From Candidatus Synechococcus spongiarum SP3 (GTDB lineage Bacteria > Cyanobacteriota > Cyanobacteriia > PCC-6307 > Cyanobiaceae): a DNA stretch of 40,247 bases. The stretch is taken from positions 1-40,247 of the forward strand of contig JXQG01000010.1 in the NCBI GenBank assembly GCA_001007665.1, in the 5' to 3' direction. Positions 30,492 through 39,302 of this stretch are shown here, piece after piece. The notes beneath the pieces were generated by a model. That model ran no database searches, was not told the DNA's origin, and saw only the letters and a program-made list of their open reading frames with translations. Position 1 is the first letter of the stretch. Every line of letters starts with the position of its first letter. The position numbers and the translations under genes were made by a program.

Positions 30492-31498
30492 CGGGGCCGG
30501 GATTGGGGGAGGGGGCGCCAGCCAGCCAGCCAGGACAGGACCGCATCGGCGCCAATCACGCCGGCAAATCCGCCAAACTCGTCCACCACCACCCGTACCC
30601 GGTTGCTGTGGTGACGGAAGTCCATCAACAGTTGATCAGCGCGGATCATTTCCGGGACAAACGCCACAGGCTCGCTGAGGTCCGCCAGGGAGCGCTCCCC
30701 ATGGCCCTGCACCAGCGCAGCCAACAACGCCTCCCGGCTGGCCACCCCCAGCACCTGGTCCACCGCTTCCCCCAGAATCACCCACCAGGGGTCGTTGCGC
30801 TCCAGGAGGAGGGCTTCCACGTGGGCCAACCGCTCCGAACCCGACAGGGTGGGGGCCGCCACCCGGGGCATCATCAACTCACTGGCCCGGAGATCGTTGA
30901 GCTGAAACACCTTGCCGATCATGGCCGCCTCGTCGGCTTCAATGCGGCCCTGCTGGTGACCCAGGCGGGTCAGCAGGCGGATTTCCGCCTCGCCGGTGAC
31001 GTGGGTGCTCTGGGCCGTCAGGGCCGGCACCAGACGCTCCAGAACGAACACCAGCGGCAGCAGCAGCCGGGTCAACTGCAGCAGGACGGGGGCCACCACC
31101 AGGGCCACCTGCACGTTGAAGCGGGCTCCCAGGGCCTTGGGCAGGATTTCTCCCACCACAATCACCAACAACGTGAACAGTGTGGAAAAGACAGCCAGCC
31201 ACTGGTTCGGCAAAGCCAGTTGCTCCACAATCACCCAGCCGGCAAAGCTCCCCAGCATGATGCTGCCAAAGATATTGAACATGTTGTTCATCACCACCAC
31301 CACCGCCAGCGTCCGCCCCAGTTGAAGCCGCAGGCGTTTCAGGCTGTTGGCTCCAGGGACGCCACGGCGGCAGAGGTCCTGGACCTGGAGGGTGGTGGTG
31401 GTCATAATGGCTGCTTCGCTGCCGGAGCAGAAGGCAGACCCCAGCAGGAGCACAACCGCCATCAGGAGCAGTCCGCTCAGGGCGTCCACCGTCGCCAC
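30488..31498 (-). CDS. CNNM/CorC-type transporter (DUF21 plus CBS pair)
   Basis: LLLGSAFCSGSEAAIMTTTTLQVQDL...EILPKALGARF...; start approximate (31489-31498). Confidence 0.88.
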   Translation of the reverse strand: MATVDALSGLLLMAVVLLLGSAFCSGSEAAIMTTTTLQVQDLCRRGVPGANSLKRLRLQLGRTLAVVVVMNNMFNIFGSIMLGSFAGWVIVEQLALPNQWLAVFSTLFTLLVIVVGEILPKALGARFNVQVALVVAPVLLQLTRLLLPLVFVLERLVPALTAQSTHVTGEAEIRLLTRLGHQQGRIEADEAAMIGKVFQLNDLRASELMMPRVAAPTLSGSERLAHVEALLLERNDPWWVILGEAVDQVLGVASREALLAALVQGHGERSLADLSEPVAFVPEMIRADQLLMDFRHHSNRVRVVVDEFGGFAGVIGADAVLSWLAGWRPLPQSRPR

Positions 31499-31580
31499 CC
31501 CGAGCTGCCTATCCCCTCTTCCGTTGTCGCCGCAGATGAGTCGGGTTTGGCCACGCCGCACCTGATACACACTTTTATTT

Positions 31581-31670
31581 AACCGTCTCCCTCCCCACCT
31601 GCACGCCGTGAACTCTCCCTTGGACCATTCATCCATGCTCAACAGCGCCAGCGTCTCCTGGTCAGCCTGG
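31581..31670 (+). repeat. Degenerate copy of the pepP 5' end
   Basis: aaccgtctccctccccacctgcacgccgtgaactctcccttgg...gccagcgtctcctggtcagcctgg matches 32096-32186 with scattered differences. Confidence 0.88.
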
Positions 31671-31678
31671 TAGAATTG

Positions 31679-32089
31679 CTATTGGCGGGGAGCAAGGTGT
31701 TGCTCGGGGGATGGTCTCACTGGAATCAACCGGTTCCCTGATTCAGCTCGCTGGACCATGCGATCACTCGCACTCAGGCACTCATGGGTGAGCAAGTTAC
31801 GAAAGTCGATGATCCGGCGCCCTTCCGGGATGGCCGCAAACAGCCGAAGATCTCGCCGGGCAATCACTTTCAGAGCTTCGCCAATCAGGTGGATGTCGCT
31901 CTCGCCAGGGCGATAGTCGGACCGCACCACGGAGCCGAAGGCATGCATGTGGGCCACCGGATGGCGGCGGCCGGCAGCGGTAATGGCCTCATGGGACCGC
32001 ACCCCTGGCTGGGTGATGAAGGATTTCCGGGGTGGGGACGAACGTAGCCTGGTGCTCATCGCTAATGCCTGGAGCGGCAACCTGTTCAA
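31679..32089 (-). pseudogene. MntA-like nucleotidyltransferase / HepT-like HEPN chimeric remnant
   Basis: MHAFGSVVRSDYRPGESDI (NTase GS...SD) joined in frame to HLIGEALKVIARRD...IPEGRRIIDFRNLLTHE (HepT core with RNLLTH). Confidence 0.72.
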
Positions 32090-32092
32090 TCA

Positions 32093-33460
32093 TTGAACCG
32101 TTTCCCTCCCCATCTGCACGCCGTGAACTCCCCCTTGGCCCCCTCCACCCATGCCCAACGACGCCAGCGTCTCCTGGCCAGCCTGGAGGATGCAGCGGTG
32201 GTGCTGCCCGCTGCCCACCTGGTGATCCACCACGCCGACGTTCACCACCGCTTCCGACAAGACAGCGATTTCTTCTATCTCTGCGGCCTGGACGAGGCCA
32301 ATGCCGTGGCGGTGCTCCGTGGCTACGGCTCCGGCGGCGCTCGAGATCCTCGTTTCGTGTTGTTTGTGGAGCCACGGGACCCCACTGCCGAAGTGTGGAA
32401 CGGCCAGCGCTGGGGTGTGGAAGGGGCCATGGAGCACTTCGGCGCCGAGGCCGCCCATCCCCTGGGGGAGCTTCCCGAACGCCTGGACAGCTATCTCCAC
32501 GGCGCTCGACGCATCGGCTTCCGTGTTGGCCACCATCCCCACGTGGAGCCGCTGGTGTTGAGGGCCTGGGCCCAACAACTGGAGCGGGGCCAGCGGCACG
32601 GGGGGCACAGCGCCAGCCTCTTTGACGTGAGCACCATCCTCCATGCCATGCGTCTGCGCAAGGAGCCCGGAGAGTTGGAGCGTATGAGGGAAGCCGCCCG
32701 CATCAGTTGCGCCGCCCATGAACAGGCCCGGCAGGCCGTCCGGGCCGGCATGGGGGAATACCAGATCGAGGCCCTGCTGGAGGGCCACTTCCGCAACGCC
32801 GGGGCCCGTCAGCCCGCCTACCCCTCCATCGTGGCGGGGGGAGACAACGCCTGCATCCTCCACTACACCAATAACCAGGACCCGCTGCGGGACGGGGATC
32901 TACTGCTCATTGATGCCGGTTGCAGCCTGACGGACTACTACAACGCCGACATCACCCGCACCTTCCCCATCAACGGCCAATTCAGCGGCCAGCAGCGGGA
33001 TCTCTACGAACTGGTGCTCACCGCCCAGCGCCAGGCCATCGCCGCCGTGCAGCCGGGAAGCAGTTCCGCCAAGGTGCATAACGCTGCAGTGGAGGTGCTG
33101 GTGGACGGGCTGCTGGAGCTGGGTCTTCTACAAGGGGACCGGGACGCCGTCGTCACCAGCCATGGCTACCGCCACCTCTATCCCCACCGCACCGGCCACT
33201 GGCTGGGGCTGGACGTCCACGACGTGGGGGCATCCCGCCTGGGGGATCACCACACCGCCCTGGAACCCGGCATGGTGCTCACCGTGGAACCGGGCCTCTA
33301 CCTCAGCAACCGGCTACCCGTCCCGGAGGGGCAACCCCCCATCCCCGACCACTGGCAAGGGATCGGTATCCGCATCGAAGATGACGTGGCGGTGACTGCA
33401 ACCGGCCATGAGGTGCTGACGGCGGGGGCGTTGAAGGGTGTTCGGGATATGGAGGGGTGA
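32093..33460 (+). CDS. pepP: Aminopeptidase P family (Xaa-Pro aminopeptidase)
   Basis: FFYLCGLDEANAVAVL; LLIDAGCSLTDYYNADITRTFPINGQFSGQQRDLYE; GLDVHDVG; VEPGLYL; start could be ATG 32093 or GTG 32123. Confidence 0.95.
   Translation: MNRFPPHLHAVNSPLAPSTHAQRRQRLLASLEDAAVVLPAAHLVIHHADVHHRFRQDSDFFYLCGLDEANAVAVLRGYGSGGARDPRFVLFVEPRDPTAEVWNGQRWGVEGAMEHFGAEAAHPLGELPERLDSYLHGARRIGFRVGHHPHVEPLVLRAWAQQLERGQRHGGHSASLFDVSTILHAMRLRKEPGELERMREAARISCAAHEQARQAVRAGMGEYQIEALLEGHFRNAGARQPAYPSIVAGGDNACILHYTNNQDPLRDGDLLLIDAGCSLTDYYNADITRTFPINGQFSGQQRDLYELVLTAQRQAIAAVQPGSSSAKVHNAAVEVLVDGLLELGLLQGDRDAVVTSHGYRHLYPHRTGHWLGLDVHDVGASRLGDHHTALEPGMVLTVEPGLYLSNRLPVPEGQPPIPDHWQGIGIRIEDDVAVTATGHEVLTAGALKGVRDMEG
32096..32186 (+). 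repeat. Native pepP 5' end, second copy of the repeat flanking the HepT/MntA remnant
   Basis: See 31581-31670. Confidence 0.88.
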
Positions 33461-33516
33461 GGGGGCTGAAGGCTGGGCTGGGGGGATGGTAGTTTGACAA
33501 GAGTTGGCAAAGACCA

Positions 33517-33954
33517 ATGGCATCCGCCATGGGCGAGCAGCACAGGAGGCCTGCGACGACGCGGGAGCAGCTTCGGCGCTCGGTTGCTGTATGTCCAGGT
33601 GAGGTAGTGCTCCGGCGTGACTTGCGCACTCTGGGCAGTACGTCCCAGGTGAGCCGCGGCTTGAGGCAACTGGTGGAGGATGGCAAGCTGGTGCGCATCG
33701 GCGTGGGAGTCTACGCCAAGGCAACACCATCCCGCCTCTCGGGTCAGCCTGCGCCAAGACAAACCCTTGAAGTTCTGGCTGCTGAAACGTTCGCTCGCCT
33801 CGGCATTGCCTGGCAGCAGGGTAAAGCGCAGCGGCTCTACAACGCCGGACTCACAACCCAAGTGCCTTGGCGGACCACCTTCGACACGAGCCCTCGCCGC
33901 ATCACAAGACGGTTGCAAGTAGGTAAGGGTGTTGTGGAGTATGAAAGGGGATAA
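33517..33954 (+). CDS. DUF6088 family protein (AbiEi-antitoxin-like winged helix)
   Basis: VVLRRDLRTLGSTSQVSRGLRQLVEDGKLVRIGVGVYAKA. Confidence 0.75.
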   Translation: MASAMGEQHRRPATTREQLRRSVAVCPGEVVLRRDLRTLGSTSQVSRGLRQLVEDGKLVRIGVGVYAKATPSRLSGQPAPRQTLEVLAAETFARLGIAWQQGKAQRLYNAGLTTQVPWRTTFDTSPRRITRRLQVGKGVVEYERG

Positions 33955-33957
33955 GCA

Positions 33958-36090
33958 ATGGCGAGGCTGACAGAGAAGGAGCAGCAGGAAGTCATGCGCT
34001 TCATTGAGGCGGGTAAGCCCCCGCCTGACAAATACCGCTTCCTGTTGTTTGACGACAAGCGGGAGGTCGAGTTGGTCTGGAACGGCAAGACCAACGAGGT
34101 GACAAATGTAGTGCTGCCTTTCCAAACGATTGAGCAGGTGGACGAGCCACGCGCCGAGAAGCCAGAGGACACGGCGGCGCAACAAGATCTATTTGCCTTA
34201 GATAGCCGTGGCCGCCAGCTTCAGGGCTGGACCAACAAGCTGATATGGGGTGATAACAAGCTCATCCTATCATCCCTGAAGAACGGACCTCTCCGCGAAG
34301 AGATTGAGCGCCAAGGGGGTGTAAAGCTCATATATATCGATCCTCCATTTGATGTTGGTGCAGATTTCTCAATTGAGATTGAGATTGGTGACGAAATCTT
34401 CACCAAGAAGCGAAATATCTTAGAGGAAATTGCCTATCGGGATACATGGGGACAGGGAGTAGATTCATTCATTACAATGATTTACGAGCGCCTCTCTATT
34501 ATGCGTGATCTGTTGGCAGATGACGGAAGCATTTATGTACATTGTGATTACCGTGTAAATGCTATAGTTAGATTGGCAATGGATGATATATTTGGCAAAG
34601 AACGTTTCATTAATCAAATTGAGTGGGCTTATAAGACTGGAGGAATTCCAGAAAGATTCGGCTTTTCCAAAAAACATCACCATATTCTTTTCTACTCCCG
34701 TGGCGAGAATCCGGTCTTTAATCAACTTCGTCAGAAGTCTTATGTGCCAACACTTCCAGAACCACACACTTCGTCGGGGCAGCGCCTTGGCGTGAGACGT
34801 GATAAGTTTTGTGAACTATGTGTAAATGGAAGTCCGGGGCAGAAATATCGAATGGTGATAGCTAGAGACATTTGGGATAATATTTCCTCCATTTTCCGAA
34901 ATGATCCACAAATCACAGGATATAACACTCAAAAACCTGAAGAGCTATTAAATCGTATAATAGCCGCTTCATCAAACGAGGGTGATCTTGTAGCAGATTT
35001 CTTTGTAGGCTCTGGCACTACATCAGCCGTGGCCGAAAAACTTGGACGTAAATGGATTGTTGCTGATTTAGGAAAATTTGCTATTCATACTACTCGTAAG
35101 CGAATGATAGGAGTACAGCGCGAGCTCAAGAGCACAGGCAGAAACTATCGTGCATTCGAAATCCTCAACCTCGGAAAGTATGAGCGCCAGCACTATGTCG
35201 GAGTAAATCCCAATCTACGTGAAGACCAACGTCAACAGTAGCTCGAGGCCCGAGAGCAAGCATTCTTAGACCTCATTCTGAGTGCCTACCGCGCCGAGAA
35301 GACCGATGGGTTTGCCAGCTTTCATGGCAAGAAGGCTGGCCGGCTAGTGGCAATTGGTCCAGTCAACATGCCGGTCTCACGACTGTTCATCGAAGAAATT
35401 ATCCGCGAGTGCCGCAAGAAGCGTGTCACCAAGGTGGATGTCCTTGGTTTCGAGTTCGAGATGGGTCTGTTCCCGAACATACTCGATGAGGCCCGCGAAA
35501 ATGGTATTGACGTTGCCCCAAAATACATCCCCCGCGATGTCTTCGACAAGCGGGCCGTAGAGCGCAACCAAGTTGTTTTCCACGATGTTGCTTTCATCGA
35601 GGTACGCCCACACTTCAAAGACAATGCCGTGGCTGTCCAATTGACGGATTTCTCGGTTTTCTACTCACAGGATTCTGTCACCCATGCCGAAGCGACTCTG
35701 AATAATAATAGAAGCAAAATTGTTGTTGAGAACGGTCAAATCATCAAGATGAGAAAGGGAAGGGATGGATCCTGCTACACCGAACAACTGACCAAAACCT
35801 GGAAAGACTGGATTGACTATTGGTCGGTGGACTCTAACTTTGAAAGCAAGCGTGAAATCGTCCGTGTCCAGAACCCCAACACCGGGAATTGGGAAGAGCA
35901 ATGGACAGGCGATTACATCTTCGAGAACGAATGGCAGTCGTTCCGCACGAGGAATGACCGATCACTTGAATTGATGAGTGTCTATCATGAATGTGTGCCA
36001 GGACAGCGCAAGATTGCCGTCAAGGTTGTGGACATCTTCGGGAATGACACCATGACCATCGTTGACCTGAATGTAGGGGGTAAGAACTGA
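33958..36090 (+). pseudogene. mod: Type III R-M modification methyltransferase (Mod), one frame interrupted by TAG at 35239-35241
   Basis: LIYIDPPFDVGADFS...GSIYVHCDYRVNAIVRLAMDDIFG...ADFFVGSGTTSAVAEKLGRKWIVADLG; ORFs 33958-35241 and 35347-36090 share a frame and the intervening codons read LEAREQAFLDLILSAYRAEKTDGFASFHGKKAGRLVAIGPVN. Confidence 0.88.
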
Positions 36091-38774
36091 TGGCACTTCA
36101 TCCTGACTTCCCCGGCTCGCCCCACGCAATCCTCGACCCGGCCATTCGCTGGTTGCCGACTGATGAGACGCTGCGCGGCACCAGCATGGATAAACTCATG
36201 CCGCCTTTGGTGGCCAAGCTTCGCATCAGGGTGAAGGAGTTTCGTGACGGTGGCTATGTTGGCGCGTCCCACACGAGCAAGAGCCTATTGAACTGCTGGT
36301 TCAACACTCCGCACCTCTTGCCGCAGGTCGATGGCAGCATGGTCGAGTTTCAGTATTTCTTCTCGCAGCGCGAGGCCATGGAAACCATCATCTACCTCTA
36401 TGATGTCGTCATCGCAAAGGACAACTTTGATCTTATGCGCTTTGACAGCTCGGGCGCTGTCTCGGCCAGCATGTTTGATGAGACCTGGCGGCGCTGGGTA
36501 GTGAAGATGGCGACCGGCACGGGCAAAAACAAGGTACTGAGCCTTGCCCTGGCCTGGAGCTACTTTCACAAGCTCTATGAGTCGGATAGTGAGCTTGCCC
36601 GGAATTTCCTGATCATCACACCAAATATCATTGTACTTGACCGCATCTACAAGGACTTTCAAGGGCTGAGGCTCTTCTTTGAAGATCCAATCATCCCCGA
36701 CAATGGCTTTGACGGTCAAAATTGGCAAGACGATTTCCAGTTAGAATTGCATCTTCAGGACGAGGTGCGGGTCACGCAACCGACTGGTAACATCTTCTTG
36801 ACTAACATCCACCGTGTCTATGCAGGCGAAGACATTCCTCCGACGCCCGACGACGATGACACGATGGATTTCTTCCTTGGCAAACGCCCTACAGGCGCAA
36901 CGACTGACTCCAAGGTGGACCTTGGTATGATTGTGCGCGACATCGATGAGTTGATGGTGCTCAACGATGAAGCGCATCACATCCACGACTCACGCTTGGC
37001 CTGGTTCCAGTCGATTGAGGACATTCACAATCGACTTGTCCAGAAAGGTTCCGGCCTCGCTCTTCAGATCGATGTGACCGCTACGCCGAAGCACAACAAC
37101 GGTGCAATCTTCGTCCAGACCGTCGCTGACTATCCGCTGGTCGAGGCGATTTCACAGAACGTGGTCAAGCACCCTGTGCTTCCCGATGCGGACAGCCGGT
37201 TGAAGGTGGCTGAGCGCCCGAGTGTAAACTATACTGAAAAATACGCCGACTACCTCCATCTTGGCGTCATCGAGTGGCGAAAAGCTTATGACGAACACCA
37301 GAAGATGGGCAAGAAGGCCATCCTCTTCGTCATGACCGACGACACGAGAAACTGTGATGACGTTGCAGGCTATCTTGGCACCTACCCGGATTTGAAGGAC
37401 GCTGTTCTGACCATTCATACGAAGAACAATGGCGAGATTTCAGAGGCATCTACCAGGAGAGCGAAGGAGGAACTTGAATTTCTTCGCAAGCAAGCTAATA
37501 AAATTGATGATCCAACCAGCCCCTATAAAGCTGTCGTTTCCGTGTTGATGCTCAAGGAAGGCTGGGATGTTCGCAATGTGACAACGATTGTCGGCCTTCG
37601 TCTCTACAGAGCCAAGAGTAATATTCTGCCTGAGCAAACCCTTGGGCGCGGCCTACGAAAGATGTATACGGGTGGGGAACAATAATATCTGAGCATTGTC
37701 GGCACAAATGCCTTCATGGAGTTTGTCGAATCTATTCAAGCTGAAGGCGTTGAGCTTGAACATAAGCCGATGGGGTCTGGCACAGAACCCAAGACTCCTA
37801 TTGTCATTGAAATAGACCAAGATAACTCGAACAAAGACTTGGATACCCTCGACATTGAAATCCTGGTGCTAACGCCACGCATTTACCGAGAATATAAGAA
37901 CCTTGCAGACTTGGATGTTTCGACATTCGGACACAATCCGGTTACCTACCAAAACTTCAGCGAAGAAGAGCAGCGCGAGATAGTTTTCAAAGACATTACA
38001 ACCGGTGAGGTTGCACATACCACAGTACTTGACAGTGTAGGGATTGCAGATTATCGCAGTGTTATTGGATATTTTGCCAGGGCTATTATGAATGATTTGC
38101 GGCTCGTCAGTGATTATAATATTCTGTATGGAAAGATGAAAATCTTCATGCAGAATCATCTATTTGGCCAAAGCGTCGATCTCGAAAGCGCCAACACGCT
38201 TCGAAATCTTTCCGAACTTGCAGCGACGAAGACGTTGTTGGAGACCTTCCAGATCGCAATAAATGCGTTGACGGTTCAGGACCGAGGCTCCGCTGAAATC
38301 AGAGACACCATCAGACTTCGGAAAACGAGGCCCTTCGTCGTGAAGAATCAATGCTACATTCTTTCCATTCTTCCCAGGAAAAGCATCTTTAATCATATTA
38401 TCGGTGATAGCGACCTTGAACTCGCTTTCGCACGCTTTCTTGAGAACTGTACTGATGTAGAGTCTTATACGAAAAATTACTTTGCCGTTGGCTTTAAAAT
38501 TGACTACGTAGATGTTGATGGAAATATCTCAAACTACTATCCCGACTTCATTGTCAAACTGAAAGAAGGTTGTGTTTTTGTAGTGGAGACAAAGGGACTG
38601 AAAGACTTGGATGTCCCATTGAAGATGAAGCGGCTACGGCAGTGGTGTGAAGATATCAACGCCATTCAGCAGACAATGATCTTCGATTTTATTTACATTG
38701 ATGAGGAAGACTTCCAACGTTATAGACCATCGAATTTTGCACAGTTGGTTGAGAATTTTCGTGAATACCAGTGA
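36090..38774 (+). pseudogene. res: Type III R-M restriction subunit (Res), one frame interrupted by TAA at 37683-37685
   Basis: DEAH-like NDEAHHIHD; LGRGLRKMYTGGEQ*YLSIVGTNAFMEFVESIQAEGVELEHKPMG; C-terminal nuclease YYPDFIVKLKEGCVFVVETKG; both ORFs in the same frame. Confidence 0.88.
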
Positions 38775-38924
38775 AAATAAAGATGCTTTCAAAAAGACAT
38801 GTTGCAGCAGATGCCACCTCCATCTCCGGCACTCTATGGCCCTGGGGATTGAAGCTGCTGCTGTCCCCTTCTAAGCCCGCCCCTGTCCGGTGGTGCGGCG
38901 CTACGGAAACCAGGTCGCCAGACG

Positions 38925-39302
38925 TCAGGGCTGCCGGAGGGTGTCCAGCACCCGGTCCAGCTTTTCTTCCACAGCCCTGTTGTCCGCCCGCAACCTGGTT
39001 TCCACGGCTTGAAGATCAGCCTTGAACTCCAGCCGCACACCCTGAATCTCTTGCCGTACACCCTGAATCTCCTGCCGCACATCCTTGATCTCCTGCCGTA
39101 CGTCCTTGATCTCCTGCCGCACCCCATGAAAGGCCGCCAGCAGCAACGCCAGGACGCCCAGGACCACGGCCGGCCTCAGCCAGTCGTTGGCCAGCACCGC
39201 GGTAGGGTAGGCCGTTACCGCTCCGGCTTCCCGCGCAAGGGGGGCAGGCTGCTTCACCCCTGGCGACGGGGGCTCTACCTGGGGGGGAGTGGATACTGCC
39301 AT
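38925..39302 (-). CDS. Single-TM protein with heptad-repeat coiled coil
   Basis: TM WLRPAVVLGVLALLLAAF followed by VRQEIKDVRQEIKDVRQEIQGVRQEIQGVRLEF. Confidence 0.65.
   Translation of the reverse strand: MAVSTPPQVEPPSPGVKQPAPLAREAGAVTAYPTAVLANDWLRPAVVLGVLALLLAAFHGVRQEIKDVRQEIKDVRQEIQGVRQEIQGVRLEFKADLQAVETRLRADNRAVEEKLDRVLDTLRQP
39020..39124. repeat. About five tandem 21-bp units encoding VRQEI(K/Q)(D/G) heptads
   Basis: cctgaatctcctgccgcacat / ccttgatctcctgccgtacgt / ccttgatctcctgccgcaccc. Confidence 0.85.

Noticed and set aside
29119-30555. N-terminal extension of the nadD ORF (692-aa ORF)
   Set aside because: Runs antisense-frame through the GTPase gene on the same strand; Pro/Gly/Ala-rich, no homology; NadD begins at 29118
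31560-32190. Insertion sequence carrying the HepT/MntA remnant
   Set aside because: No transposase or terminal inverted repeats; the flanks are pepP-derived direct repeats
1544-38774. Genome-wide stop codon reassignment explaining the in-frame stops
   Set aside because: TAG, TGA and TAA all appear as interruptions, and core genes terminate normally with stop codons, so a single reassigned codon cannot explain them
39020-39124. Possible CRISPR or integron repeat
   Set aside because: 21-bp periodicity equals a heptad coding repeat within an ORF
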